Shown here in pieces: positions 1-12,493 of a DNA stretch of 64,000 bases. Under the pieces are notes generated by a model. It saw nothing but the letters and a program-made list of their open reading frames with translations. It was not told the origin of the DNA and made no database searches. The stretch is taken from NCBI RefSeq assembly GCF_937616625.2, contig NC_065576.1, forward strand, positions 31,522,628 to 31,586,627, in the 5' to 3' direction. Source of the stretch: Mercurialis annua. Taxonomy: Eukaryota; Streptophyta; Magnoliopsida; Malpighiales; Euphorbiaceae. A program made the translations under genes and the position numbers. Each line of letters starts with the position of its first letter. Position 1 is the stretch's first letter.

Positions 1-1560
1 ATGAAGTTGACTAGGCGTTGATAGGTGGCTCCTGCGTTCTTAAGTCCGAATGGCATGACTTTGTAACAATATGTGCCTCGGTCTATGACGAATGAAGTCT
101 TCTCTTGGTCTTTTCCATCCATAGGTAATTGGTGATACCCTTGTGTTGCGTCTATGAAGCTGTATAGGAGGTAGCAGGCCGTTGAGTCTACAAACTGATC
201 TATGTTGGGGAGCAGGTAGCTGTCTTTCGGGCAAGCCTTTTTCAGATCTGTAAAGTCGACTCACATAGGGGTGAGGTAAAATCGAACCGAACCATAAAAC
301 CAAACCAAACCGAATCAAAAAGAATTATGGAGTGGTTAAAGTGGTTAATACGGAGTGGTTTGGTCTAGAATTTATACAAATCTCGGTTTTTGATTCTGGT
401 TTGGATTTAGGGCTCGGTTGATCGAACCGAACCAAAAACCGAGAAACCTAATCGTTTTATATATATAAGTCTGAGAAAAGAGATACCAAATGCTACTTAC
501 TATAAAACCTATCTTTAAAATTCTAACCCTAATTTATCTATTCTCCAGCCGTCACATTTTCTCCATCTCTTTTCTCTAACCCAAACACTTTCCTTCTCCT
601 CCATCAATTCTTTTCCACCCAAATATTTTCCTTCTCCACCTGTTTTTTTGCATAACTTAATAAATTTTATGTCAAAAAGCTTCATTTTGTTAATGATTAT
701 GTGTTCTAGTCACCAGAGTTCGAGTTGTCACTGAAAAAGACATATTTGACGTTTTTATACAAGATGCCTTCCATCAAAAGCTTATTTTATAAGGTTTGTT
801 TCATCCAAAAATCACATAATTTGGATTATGCTAAGAATTTTTATTTGTATGTAGAGATAATCTATTACGCCGACGAGTACTCCATGTTTTTTTATTAAAA
901 TTGATTTCTTTTTCATAGATCTATCGTTATTTTATGATTTTTTGTTTGAAATATTTGGTTAAATTTTGAAATAATATGTTTAATTTTTTAGATTTTTCAA
1001 CATTTGTTTGCTATTTTTCATTTCAATGACTAATTTAATTGAATTATGGTTTTCAGTTTTTGCAGTAGATCTGTGAGTAAAGGAGCTAGAGAGAAAAACA
1101 ACAATATTTTGCATTTTCAATTTATATTTGTTGAGAAAAATGTAATATTTTGCATTTTAGGTTTAGATTTGTTAAGAAAAATGTTAAATTGTACTACATT
1201 CAGTTACTGTAATTAACCAATTATATAATTATATAATTTTTATATTTAGATCACTGGTTAGGGTTTTATGTTTTTCAAATTCGGTTAACCAACCGAACCA
1301 AACCGTAGAAAACCGATATTTTCGGTTAACCGAACCGAAAAAACCGTTGACCGAATTATTAAAATTTGGTTTTTATTTTATAGGGGTGGTTTGGTTTGGT
1401 TCGGAAGATTTACAAACCTAACCGAACCAAACCGAACCGAGCTCACCCCCTAGACGCACATTTTGTATTTCCCATTCGCCTTCTTTACTAGGACCACATT
1501 TGCCACCCAATTTGGATAGTGGACCTCTCGGATGAACCCTGCTGCTTCTAGTACATTTAC
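1..1560 (-). pseudogene. Reverse transcriptase N-terminal part, split by a hAT insertion
   Basis: On the minus strand the segment right of the insertion (about 1560-1453) encodes FIREVHYPNWVANVVLVKK and ends at KMCV. The frame resumes left of the insertion (257-1) with DFTDLKKACPKDSY, SFIDATQGYHQLPMDG, EKTSFVIDRGTYCYKV and MPFGLKNAGATYQRL. These are the RT palm and fingers blocks that precede the YxDD box, which lies beyond the window. Function in an active element would be cDNA synthesis from the retrotransposon RNA. The two halves are in frame once the inserted DNA and one TSD copy are disregarded, so the insertion is probably what broke this segment. Confidence 0.85.
266..1452. mobile_element. 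Non-autonomous hAT-type DNA transposon
   Basis: The ends are short inverted repeats: TAGGGGTGAG on the left, and the reverse complement of CTCACCCCCTA on the right. Immediately outside are 8-bp direct repeats, GACTCACA (258-265) and GACGCACA (1453-1460), which differ at one base. An 8-bp TSD with TAGGGGTG-type ends is diagnostic of hAT elements. Both subterminal regions are packed with AACCGAACC motifs in inverted orientation, plausible transposase binding sites. The 1187-bp body is AT-rich and has no transposase ORF, so movement would depend on an enzyme supplied elsewhere. Confidence 0.85.
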
Positions 1561-1868
1561 TTTTCTGCGATTATTTTCTGTCTCTACTCTGTGAATCTCC
1601 TCTTTTTATGGACTATGGGTCTACTCCCTAGATTCGCGTTCAGTTTGTGCGATGCTATCTTGGGGTCAATCCCCACGATCTTCGCTGGTTCTGTGGCAAA
1701 GGATTCTACGTTCTTCTTTAGTGTCTTTGTTATCTCCTGCACTACTCCCTCTGGAACGTCCATGCCTATTTTGACTATCTTGGTCTCTGTTAAGTGAAGC
1801 TCCTGCATGTCTTCTACTGGCTCTGCTCCTTGTGACTCCTCTTCCTCTACCACATTCCCTCGGAAATT

Positions 1869-2564
1869 CTAAATGCTCAAACTTTCGTCTTCCTTTGTTG
1901 TCACCATGCAACATTCTCTGGCCATCTCCTGATTTCCTCTAACGACTACTGCTCCTTCTGAAGTGGGCATCTTCAAGGTCAGGAGTCTGATACTGGTTAC
2001 TGCGCCAGATTGGTACAAGAACGGTCTACCCAATATGCCATTGTATGCTAGAGGAAGGTCTACTATGTTGAATTGAGCGTGCATCCTCTTCACTGACCCT
2101 TCTTTCTTGTCTCCCAACTCTAAATATAAACTCACGGTTCCCTCTAGTCGTATTGGCGCTCCCTCGAGTCCGACGAGTGGGACAGAGGACTTCCGCAAGT
2201 CAGTTGTTGAGCCTTTCATTTCTTTGAATGCTTGCAGAGTTAAAAGGTTCACGGAGCTACCTTCATCTACCAGGATTCGCTTTACCAGGTGATTTATGAT
2301 CACCGCCTCTATCACCAATGCATCATTGTGCGGTACCTTGACGTGGTGTCCGTCATTTGGTCCGAATGATATTTCTGGAACTATCTCTCTCTCGATTGCG
2401 AAAATGGTTGCGAAACCCCTTCTATTTCTCTTCTTTTTCTGGGTATTGCTGTAGGGTTCTCCTCCATCTATTATGTGCACTACTCCCGCCACGTCTTTCT
2501 GCTTCTTGCTCTGCTCTTCTTTTTCTATCGGCTCACCCTTCCTTTTTTTCTCTTGGTTTTTCAT
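1869..2564 (-). pseudogene. Gypsy aspartic protease domain (Tat type)
   Basis: The minus-strand frame carries VKVPHNDALVIEAVI, then the active-site region ILVDEGSSVNLLT, then YNGILGRPFLYQSGAVTSI, the flap and C-terminal blocks of plant Tat-type retropepsins. In an active element it would cleave the Gag-Pol polyprotein inside the particle. The usual D-[ST]-G triad reads D-E-G here. Another Tat-like copy in this window (60928-61518) also has D-E-G, so this may be a lineage trait rather than damage. The protein is embedded in a gag-pol frame that is broken just up- and downstream. Confidence 0.75.
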
Positions 2565-4100
2565 TCACGAACTTTTTCAAGAGTCCGGATTGTATCAGCT
2601 GCTCTATCTCCCTTTTTAAATCCCAGCATCTGTCGGTGTCATGACCGTACCCTTCGTGGAAGCGACAATATCTGCTGTTGTCTCTCTGGATATCGGGATC
2701 CATTTTCCTGGGTGCGTTGAACATGACTCGATTCTGCTTCATCCAGCTGAGTATATAGACTAGAGCTTTGTTCAATGGCATAAAATCATAAGTTCTGTGG
2801 CCTGTACCATATCTCTGGGTCCTGGGTCTATCTTCTTCTTTCTTCCCTCGATTTTTGGAACCATCTTGCTTGAACGGTTCATGTTGTTTTGTTAAAGTTC
2901 TTCGGGCTTCATCCAACTCAACGTATTTGTGTGGTAGGTTTTTTCATCAGGATCTTGTCTCGGAGTTCTTCGAATCTGGTTCCTATCTTCATTGCTTCAA
3001 TCGCCTTGTCATGGTTCAAATTTTCAATTTGTACTGCTTCCTTATTGAATCTCTCAACGAAGTTCTTCAGGGTTTCTTGCTCTTCTTGTTTGCATTTCCT
3101 CAGGTCACTAAAGCTTTTCTGCATGGGGATGTTAGTCCTGAACCTGGCCTTAAACGCCGAAGCCAAGTCGGAGAAAGAGCTGATTGACCCAGCTTTAAGG
3201 TAAGAGTACCATTTCTGCGCTGATCCTTTAAGTGTCGCAGGGAACACTCTACAGAGCATGGGGTCAGTCACATCTTGCAGCATCATGATAGTTTTGAATT
3301 TCGAGATGTGACTCTTTGGATCTCTTGTTCCATCAAAAGGTTAAAAAAACTGGTAATTTAAACCTTGAAGGAAATCTTACCAATTGTATCTCTGACTTGT
3401 GTGGTGAGTCCTCGTCTTCTCGGTCATCGTCTAATCCTTTCTCTTCTTTTCGATATTTCTGCATGGCGTCTTTGATTTTTTTGTCAATTTTGTTCTTCTC
3501 TTATACCTCCTTTTTTCAGTTAGAGGAGTGGCTTTCCGCATCTTTAGTTTGTCTCACCGATGTCTTCTTCCTTTTGGACTTTTCCTCATCAATAACATGG
3601 ATCCGACCACTATTCTGAGCCTCAACACATGTGACTTTTTCTGGGGTAGCTTTACCTCCTGGGGGAGGGGCAGTTCCAGTTGTTTTTGTTGGAGTATCAT
3701 CCTTTTTCCGTGGTGCAGGCTCCGATCGGGCTTTCCCTGGCGCTTCATTTCCTCCTTTTTCCTTTGCGACTGGTAGTTCACGCCTGCGTCTAGTCTCTGT
3801 GTTTACCTCCTTCGTTTGCTTATCCTTTGTTCCCTTGTGACTGGCTTGATCTCTAGCTAGCCCGACCATGTGATCTTGGAAATCGTTGATACTTTTTATC
3901 ACGGCCTCGTGATAGAGTGGTGGTAGGGGCACTCCTTGAGGCACATAAGGTGGCACTTGTGTCGTGGACGTCACTGTTCCCTCCGCATCCAGGGAGGGGA
4001 AAGGAATAGGCTGGGTTGGTCGTTGATATCTCAGGTGAGTGGGATGAGTCCAAGGATAGTAGTTCGGGTACCACGTTCCACTCGGTGGTTGATACGACAT
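2533..4100 (-). pseudogene. Gag of Tat-like element A, broken frames
   Basis: Three minus-strand stretches together form a gag. The N-terminal part (4100-3516) is proline-rich at first, then highly charged. The core (about 3340-2918) has FDGTRDPKSHISKF, then MLCRVFPATLKGSAQKWY and NFVERFNKEAVQIENL, matching the Retrotrans_gag family. The C-terminal part (2916-2533) has MPLNKALVYILSWMKQN and CRFHEGYGHDTDRCWDLK. Gag would form the virus-like particle. Stops and frameshifts separate the stretches, so the present copy cannot make one continuous protein. Confidence 0.8.
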
Positions 4101-4413
4101 GGGCGTTGATATTGAGGAGTATAATACCCCTACGATGAGCCTGTGTTTCCCTGGATTGGCCTTCCCTGCATGTTCCTACGAATGGTGGTGGTGTGATGTC
4201 GTAGGCGACTCCGCTGGTTGCTGGTAACGTTCCATTGGAGATTGGTGCAGTTACCCTAATTCCTCCGACAGGCAAAAGAGGTGGGGGAATTGGGCCACTG
4301 CTCACATGTAGTCCCGTGGTTGTCACTGCCACTCCTGGTGGCAGTGGTTCTTCCCTATTGTCCATTCCGTCTTCAAAACCAAAATTGAATTTATTTTTAG
4401 AAACGAATTTTCG

Positions 4414-4431
4414 TTCCCATAGACGGCGCCA
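4414..4431 (-). promoter_or_regulatory. Primer-binding site of element A
   Basis: On the minus strand the sequence just inside the LTR end begins TGGCGCCGTCTATGGGAA. Its first seven bases match the tRNA CCA-end complement used by many plant gypsy elements. It sits two bases from the LTR terminus at 4434, the expected spacing. I could not assign the tRNA species. Confidence 0.6.
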
Positions 4432-4433
4432 AA

Positions 4434-4715
4434 TGATAGTTTTGATGATCGTCGTTGTCGCTGAGCTCCCACTTGTCAAGATTAACAAGTTAGAAGGATT
4501 CAAGCCGGTGTTGGCTCGAACACCCTCTGATGCCTTAGTCAGTCTCTGATGGTGTCTCCGTGAGAATAATGAGAAGTCAATATGAATGTTACCTGGCTTA
4601 GGCCTCTCTCTATATATATTTTGTAGTCTTTGTGTTGCAATGTAATTGTTCCTCATTGATCTCGGTTATCTCTTTGTTAAGATTGGCCTCTATCCCTGAT
4701 TTCAAGGGATCTCGG
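4434..4715 (-). repeat. Partial 5' LTR of element A
   Basis: The LTR terminus next to the PBS reads TGATAG on the plus strand, that is ...CTATCA on the element strand. About 282 bp are present before the sequence changes abruptly at 4716 into the terminus of another LTR (TGTCACGACCC). The remainder is either deleted or lies on the far side of the second element; I could not recognise it there. Confidence 0.55.
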
Positions 4716-7595
4716 TGTCACGACCCAATTTCATGGATCGCGACCGGCGCTAAGGTATGGGTATGGTTGTACCAAAACCCGTAGCTAGCCTTGCGGATAA
4801 ACAACAATTAGATAAACCTGCAAGAAAACCAATGCTCGGGGGCAACCGAGACTTCAACCTATTTCTAGCAGTTCATAAAATACAACATTTATGTAATAAA
4901 TGCTCGATCAATTCCAAGTGTCCAACATAACATAAATATTTAATAACCCAGGTTATTATATTAAAGCGAAAACAATTAAATCAGTAGAATAATTCTGATA
5001 ACAAGTATTAGACAAAATCGACTTGTAATTACTACTGCGGTTTAAGAATAAAATCAGTTTAATAAACCTTATTAAATAAAGTAAAACCTCCGAGGAAATA
5101 AAAAATCGGAGAGCAGCTGACTCGCTCATATCATAACCCTGGAAAAATTAGGAAAACAACGGGGTCAGATATACTGAGATGAGTTCATACCACAATTTAC
5201 ATTTATCAAGTGGAAAACCTTTAAAACCGTTTAAAACATTTAATATAACATTACGTATAATAATTGGAACCCTGATCCACAATACTAAATATAACCATAA
5301 TCCAATAGGCCTGGTCCCGAGAGCTGAGCTACACCGAGTTACCACCGACCATTCTTAATTCATAACCAAAGTCCTGAGAGCTGAGCTACACCGAGTTACT
5401 CTACTGGTCCCAAGAGCTATGCTCACACCGAGTTACCACCACATATTTCATACCTTGTCTAAATCAATACCGGTACGCACGCAGTCCTAATGGTGCCCAT
5501 TAGGTAGCATGTTCCAACTAAAAGCCATAATGAAAAAAACAGTTCGAAATATACATACAGTATATATTTATATATTAAAATAACAATTACTTAATAAAGC
5601 GGTAAATAGTAAGTACAAACTCACAGCCTGCTAATCCATGTGATAACCTGGCAAGCAACTAATCCTGTTCCGAAGCAAGAACGATCGACGAGTCTAAAAA
5701 ATATAAATATATTAAAATAGACCCTAACTCTAGAGAGTACTAGACACCACATAGGACTAGCACAAACAATAAATCATGGTAAAACAATCCAGAGCAACAC
5801 AAAACTCAAATAAATTATAATGCCCAAATAATACATGTCTATTAAGTTCTCGCTTTAAAATCCATTTCAGAAAAATATTATTTATATAATATTTGAATAA
5901 TAAATTAAATCAATTTCCAAATAGTTGGCTAGCCGAGTTACTGATAACTACCAAGCTAACCTCACATGTCGGACGACCCAAGTCTAACCGGACCTAAATA
6001 TTTTATCAAAATTATAAACCATAGTTTATAATTCCAAAATAATATTTATTGATAAAATAATAAATAAATATTAAAACGGAGCTCAATAGCTTAAAACACA
6101 AGTAACCAATATATAGTTACCGACAACTTACTTAATTAAAATAAGTTGAGAAAAATAATTAAAAGATAAAATGTAAATTAGTCAAATTGGCACGTCAAGC
6201 AAAAATTAAATTAAACAATAATTACCCAAGTAATTATATGAATTTAAGCTATAAAATAATTATTATTTTTAGAGTATAATTATTAATAGCAAGTCAAATT
6301 TTAAATAATATAACATTATATTTAAAATAGTGCTAACTATTAACAATTCAAAAATTAAAACGATATTCGAAAGTTTGATTTAAAATTTATAATAACCAAT
6401 TTAATAACTTTAGATTAATATGTATAATCTAACCAAGCTATCCATTTAACATAATCACATTACCAATAGAAATTAACCAAGTCGGACAAGTAATGTGAAT
6501 AGTCATAAGCATGAATATATATACTGCCATCACGAACATGAGCAACACAATCCATGGCTAAAAGAAAAAATCATTTTTTGATTTCAACACAAAGTTAAAG
6601 ACTCCAAAATAAATAGAATGCTCAACATGAACAAACCCTTGATGGATTCCTACTGATATAAGCAAATACAACTTCCATAATCATCAAGCACAATTCAATT
6701 TGTGATCTAAAAACAACATAGGACATTAGAGAATCAAGAACATGAGCCAAGAATGAATTTATAGGCAACATCAACCATTCATATGCAACAACAGAACCCT
6801 CGGCATCAACATCATGCAAAACAGTTAACCCGGCCAAGCCATCGCATCAAAACAACGAACAAAACATGAACTGATGCTACAATTCAGAACCAAAACTCAA
6901 CCTTAATAAACCAATCATGATCTCCCAAACAACAAACAAAAGGCAGCAGACAGTGAATAAAGAGATGGCAGCAGAATTCAAGACAAAACAATAAACACAA
7001 CTCAAAAATGGTGAATCTACGGCGTCTAAAACAGAAAGATTTACGTACCTCTTAACAATTTCAAAGTGTATAATTGTAGAGGGTGATGTCTACTACGTCT
7101 ATTACGAGACGGATCCCAATTCGATGCTACAACAAAGAAGAACGAGCTAACAAACGAAACGTGATGATATCGAAGAAAACTGAAATCAAGCGATAATCTT
7201 ACCAAATTTTCAAGGCTAAAAGAGGGATTTGGGAGAGTAAAATTTCAGTGAATCTGAGTTGATAACGTCGGCTAGGGTTTGTAGAGTATGAGGAAGCAAA
7301 TTAGGGTTTAAAAACATATAAAAACAGGCTAGGAATAAGAACAGATGTTGCGAACAAAACAAGGCCAAAGTTATACATTGCATGGCCAAAGTTATACATT
7401 TGCGCGGTCTAACTTATTTCCATGCTTCATGGGCCTACTTTAGACATGCATAATGGGCCTAAGGATATCATGATATAATTAATTTATGAACCAACCCGGC
7501 CTAACTAAAACGAACACGAATCAAACCATGATCAAATCAACGAACGACTCAAATAAAATTTTAAAAATAATAAAAGAAAAATACGGGATATTACA
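4716..7595 (-). repeat. 3' LTR of a second gypsy element (element B)
   Basis: The stretch starts TGTCACGACCC and ends GGGATATTACA, so on the minus strand it begins TGTAATATCCC and ends GTCGTGACA, canonical TG...CA LTR ends. A polypurine tract and an integrase C-terminal remnant lie immediately inside, on the right, which fixes it as the 3' LTR of a minus-strand element. It is long (2880 bp) and AT-rich. About 340-370 bp near its left end are duplicated, nearly identical, at 11711-12085. The 5 bp outside are CTCGG; no matching partner was found. Confidence 0.75.
5312..5437. repeat. Three imperfect copies of a short LTR-internal repeat
   Basis: The motif GAGAGCTGAGCTACACCGAG (or close variants) followed by GTTAC occurs at about 5318, 5376 and 5411; the third copy is more diverged. 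It lies inside the long LTR of element B. Short internal tandem copies of this kind are common in LTRs and may bind transcription factors, but nothing shows this here. Confidence 0.6.
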
Positions 7596-7608
7596 TTCTC
7601 CCCAACTT
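7596..7608 (-). promoter_or_regulatory. Polypurine tract of element B
   Basis: The minus strand reads AAGTTGGGGAGAA directly before the LTR start TGTAATATCCC. A purine run abutting the 3' LTR primes plus-strand cDNA synthesis in LTR retrotransposons. Its position confirms LTR identity and orientation. Confidence 0.75.
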
Positions 7609-7791
7609 ATTAAAAATTCGTCCTCGAATTTAAAACACAACCAAAATAAATTACAACATCACACCAAGTACGCAAACGACCAACTAAAATACATAAGTAA
7701 CGATACACGTACCTCAAGAAAACAGAAAAGGATAACATTTCCGTATATCGGACTCCGTCTCCCAAGTTCACTCCTTAACAAAATGATTCCG

Positions 7792-8216
7792 TCACAGAAC
7801 TTTAACCATCAGAATCTCCTTGTTCCATAACCTACGCACTTGCGTATCAACAATCTCAATTGCCTGTTCCTCATAGGACAACTCTTGGTCAATCTCAACG
7901 CTCTGAGGCACAGTTACATGTGAAGGATCTGAGATGCACTTCCTCAGCACATAAACATGGAATACATGATGCACTAAAGACATGTCTCGCGGCAGAACCA
8001 GATGAGAAGTGAAATCTCATAAGGACCAACGTACCTCGGTGCCAACTTCCCCTTGACACCAAAACGAACCACGCCTTTCATAGGCGAAACCCGAAGAAAG
8101 ACAAAGTCTCCCAGACAAAACTCAAATGAAACACTTAGGATAAACAAAAACGAACCTCTAACTTCAAATCTGAAACTGATTCGCAATGAGCGGTCACAAA
8201 TCACATATACACACAA
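7792..8216 (-). pseudogene. Integrase C-terminal remnant of element B
   Basis: Two overlapping minus-strand frames together carry GDFVFLRVSPMKGVVRFG, KLAPRYVGPYEI, then HHVFHVYVLRKCISDPSHV, DQELSYEEQAIEIVD and RRLWNKEILMVKVL. This is the GPY/F module and the C-terminal tail of Tekay-type chromovirus integrases, which normally tether and insert the cDNA. A frame break separates the halves. The protein ends about 190 bp before the polypurine tract. Nothing recognisable of the integrase core or RT is seen upstream. Confidence 0.8.
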
Positions 8217-11200
8217 ATTTATGATCCTAACAACTTGGTGCTCCAGCTATTATTCAATCAACGCAATGCGAATAAACAATAAATTTCCAATTGAGAGTCA
8301 CAATTACTCTTTACCGGAGTGGCTTCCAAAACCAGCTCAAATCTTATAAAATCCTCAATATCGAAATTCAAGATCAAGCCCTTAGGTCAATTATAGCTCT
8401 CATAATTCCAAAATCTATCGTCTCAACAGGAAAACCGAAAACACAAGCTCACAAAACACCAAAAACTCATATCGTCAATCAAAAGAAAATGTGAATTTAT
8501 CACACGATAATAGAATCTCCAAATTAGTAACGAATAGGCCGATATAACCTAAAGTATCTAACAATTGAACTTACATTAAATTATATTCCACAGACTTATC
8601 TTTACTCCACACAAAAAATTCAATATTCAACCCAAACAATATCCAGACTTCCAAAAATTATACCCTCAATCAACAGTATCGACCAACCAACATTGTTTTC
8701 AAAACTCACCAAACGCGATCTTAAATTCTCAAAATTATTTTATCAATTGACTATAACCTCGCATACAACAAGAATCACTTAGACCAATTCACTCTAACCA
8801 GATTGTTAGTTATGCTCAAAACTAGACCTAGAGATATAAAATCTTTTGATACGCAAAACATTTTATATTCCAAATTTTACACTTCTCTTTAAAAGACTCT
8901 ACGTCTTACACTTCCTTTTGTATTCAAAATCGAAATGACTTTAACATTAAAAACCCATCGGTTTCGTAAACCTTGAAATTTTTCAAAATATTCACATTTT
9001 GAATTCGAAATTTTTTCCTTACTTTTAAATACGTTGCAAATTCATGATACAGTTCAACTGACAAATTTATGTTTTCTTCAAACTTGCTAAAATCAATTTA
9101 TACTTTTCTCGTAAACAATTAAACCGTGATAAAAATCCTCCGTATTTAAATACATATTGATGCTTCGAACATCTAAAATTTAAATCGCTTTTAAATCTTA
9201 CTCTTTAAATAAAAATACGATTTGAAGAAATCGTTTAAACAAAAAAAATTAGTGTTGAATCAAATTTGACAAAATTTCTTCCTCTCCTAAGAAGAGTAAA
9301 ATTTGAAATGCAATCTCTTTGTTCATGAAAATACCTTATATCAATACACCAAAATACTTGGACAAATTTCAAATCTGAAAAGATAAAGTTTTTTTTAAAA
9401 ACGTAGTGTATACACACACATGAGCATAACCAATATCCTTAATCCACTAATCCTTAAATCACTAATAGGAAATTATCACGAAAGCTTTCTATTCTGAAGT
9501 ACTCTATACCGCAATTAGCACAACAAAAATCTCGAGCGCAAACCTCAAAGCCATTATTACTTCCTAAGAAGCATAAGATTCTGAAAACACTGGCCGATCC
9601 CTAATAATATAATCGTCCGTAATTCACCACCATCATCACAGAGTATTTGTCTAGCTACCTTCCAGTAACAGTTTCAAATCATTTGAAATCCGATAACTTT
9701 ATAAATACATTTATCATAATGTGACTCGCGAGCTCGTTTCAAAACATCTTTCTCAAAACACTTAATCGAAAAATCCATTTTACATCATTGTGGGCCAGGG
9801 TGATGACATCTCTCATCCCCAAAGAGTTGCATCGAACCCTAATCATTTCTATGCACGTGATGAATGTACTATTATGCATGTATCAATTTTTTTTGTTTAT
9901 CTTTTGTTTAGTGAACATACTCAGTGCTCAATGCAATCCTATTCGTGACATTCAAAATGCATGTTCATGATATGTCTGGGCACAATTACATGTTGAAAAT
10001 ATTTCAAATACTTTAACAATTCAACCTTTGAAAACAACTTCTCAAAAAAAAATATTTGCTAGACGTTACACTCTGTGGGATGTGCACTCGATAACCTAAA
10101 ATATTTCTCAAGTTCCTTACTTGCAACCTAGCAACACTCGATGCTATATAACAACTCATCCTAATAACTTTCTTACAACTCTACCATATAAGATATCCCA
10201 CTAATCTCAATTCATCTTGAGCTTATTCTCAAAGAGTATATCACATAAAATACGTTCCTATAAAATTTACCGCCAGCTCCTACATCGCATCCTCAGACTT
10301 GATGGAAACACCAGTGTATTAATTCACCAGTCTATCTTTTCGGTTCAGAGTTTCCAATATCCGTTCTTGGATAATTATAAATCATCAGCCAATTCAAGGG
10401 AATAATTCCCTCGTCTTCCTCGACATCGAAACCCAAAGATTTCGATCCACGAATCATATATCAAGGTAAGCCACCTTGACCACGTGAATAAATCATCTCA
10501 CGTGCTACTCCACACGAAGAGACAAACAAATACAACCAGTTTAGTCCAACAGACAAGCGAGTTATACAACGAATTTTATTACCAACAGATTACGAATTCT
10601 ATGAACCACAACTCATCCAAACATGCCATTGAACACAATTAACCCCAAACATACTTAAAAGACAAATCAGTACATGCCACAAATATTTTCGAATTTTTGT
10701 AACCAAATCATTCTGTAATATATAATCTTTCAAGAATATGTTTCAAAATTTCATTTTAAAATTTAAAGTCAAATATGAAAACTTCCAAATTTTGTTGAGC
10801 CCTACGGTTAAAACAAAATCACAATTTGTAAAAGTCTCTTCTTATTAATCAGTTGCTTTAACACGGATACCCAAGTATCTCAAACAATAAAATCATCGAG
10901 CTAGCCAATCATTACAACTATCAAGCTCAACTCCTAAATTTGGGTGATCCAAGTCGAACCCAAAACAATCGTTTATAAAACGTATTCAAAATATTTGTAA
11001 ATCCCGAAAAATATTTTAATAAAATTTCCATCCTTTCAAATTTGGGAGCTTAACTTAAACCAACCTCTAAACAGTAATTTAAAACTCAAGTGAGAAATCT
11101 TTGATTTTAAACAGCCATTCCGTAAATCTTTGATTTCAATGAAAACCCTTAAAGCAACATGTGGGAAAATCATGTATCACCACAAAACACGTTTTAAAGT

Positions 11201-11710
11201 TTAAACCCAAAACTTCTTTACTTAGAAAAACAAGGCTAACGCCATCATACGATCACATTTAAAATCAGCAATCGAGGCCAAAGCCAAGATGTACTTTATA
11301 AATAAGGCAAAAGTAATTCAACGCATCATGTAAAATAGCCGTAACCATACCATATATTCTAAATCGTATCAGGGATAAATGCCGAAATTTATCAAACAAC
11401 ATCATACCCAAGTATGAGTTTAGAAAACATCATCAACAAAAGATTTCCCGAGAAATCAGAAGCAATTAAAATCACCCAAGTGAAATAACCTCAACATAAT
11501 AAAACACAACAAGTAACATCCAAGTGAAATTAATTGTCAGACATAGCATCAATACCCAATAAAGACAGACAAACATCACTTATAGGATGTAGGCTGAAAG
11601 TTTGAAAACAAATGATGACGTTTTAAAAGACAAGACACGAATCCTAATTCCGCAGTAGTTCCTAAGACACGATACCACTTATCATGCCAAAACACATAAC
11701 AAATAACATG
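8217..11710. other. AT-rich stretch with no recognisable gene
   Basis: No frame longer than about 100 codons resembles a known family. The stretch sits between the integrase remnant and the truncated LTR copy of element B, where gag and pol should be. Around 10900-11040 there is weak similarity to part of the LTR near 5930-6040 (CCAAGT and AAGCTCAAC-type blocks in the same order). It may therefore be a diverged older LTR or badly decayed retrotransposon sequence. Confidence 0.4.
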
Positions 11711-12085
11711 TATGGGTATGGTTGTACCAAAACTCGTAGCTAGCCTTGCGGATAAACAACAATTAGATAAACCTGCAAGAAAACCAATGCTCGGGGGCAA
11801 CCGAGACTTCAGCCTATTTCTAGCAGTTCATAAAATACAACATTTATGTAATAAATGCTCGATTAATTCTGAGTCTCCAACATAACATAAATATTTAATA
11901 ACCCAAGTTATTATATTAAAGCGAAAACAATTAAATCAGTAGAATAATTCTGATAACAAGTATTAGACAAAAACGACTTCTAATTACTAATGGGTCTAAA
12001 AAAATCAGTTTAATAAACTTTATTAAATAAAGTAAAACCTCCGAGGAAATAAAGAATCGAAGAGTAGCTGACTCGCTCATAGTGT
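11711..12085 (-). repeat. Truncated copy of the element B LTR
   Basis: This matches 4745 to about 5120 with only scattered differences (for example TATGGGTATGGTTGTACCAA at the start of both). The copy lacks the terminal ~30 bp (TGTCACGACCC...) and any PBS, and after CTGACTCGCTCAT it diverges completely. It is probably a remnant of the 5' LTR, cut at both ends. Confidence 0.75.
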
Positions 12086-12219
12086 TATCCTGACTTATCA
12101 GATATCAATGTAGTTATATCTGCGTACTAGGTTAGGGACTTAGTCAGGTTGGTCTCTGGGTCTATGACCAGAGTCGTTATTGTGAGTCTTGTGTGTTGTT
12201 CTGGTCCTTTATTCATCAA

Positions 12220-12249
12220 CTAGTATATAACCCTCGTTTTGCTTCGGGG
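12220..12249 (-). mobile_element. Candidate Helitron 3' terminus
   Basis: On the plus strand CTAG (12220-12223) follows an A. Eleven bases of TA-rich spacer separate it from a GC-rich hairpin, CCCTCG / CGGGG, with a TTTTGCTT loop and one bulged T (about 12231-12249). Read on the minus strand this is hairpin, short spacer, CTAG, then T: the signature of a Helitron 3' end inserted at an AT dinucleotide. It is short enough to arise by chance, but its position at the left edge of the Helitron block supports it. Confidence 0.45.
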
Positions 12250-12493
12250 ACACATTGTTAATGGTAGCTAGTAGGTAATTTATATTATATACAATTTTGA
12301 CATATTAACTTAATTGTAAATAATAATTAATATAGTCTAAGTTTGTTTAAATAATACATAATTTGAAATAGAAAAAGTACAACGCAGACTGCATTTAGTA
12401 TGAAGTAATTGCTAATTTAAAATTACAGTACCTGTATACATTACAATAGCAAGAACAGTAGCAAGCAAAATGAGACTACTTAAGGAATAAGGC

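Larger units (their letters stand above)
1..4715 (-). mobile_element. Tat-lineage Ty3/gypsy retrotransposon (element A), partial
   Basis: Read on the minus strand, the order from right to left is partial LTR, PBS, gag, protease, start of reverse transcriptase. That is the normal gypsy order, and the window edge cuts it inside RT. The lineage call rests on the RT segment (DFTDLKKACPKDSY and MPFGLKNAGATYQRLVN) and on the gag motif CRFHEGYGHDTDRCWDLK, both typical of plant Tat-type elements. The rest of pol and the 3' LTR lie outside the window. A hAT-type element splits RT (266-1452), and the LTR of another gypsy element abuts or interrupts this element's LTR at 4716. Several frame breaks show it is dead. 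Confidence 0.85.
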
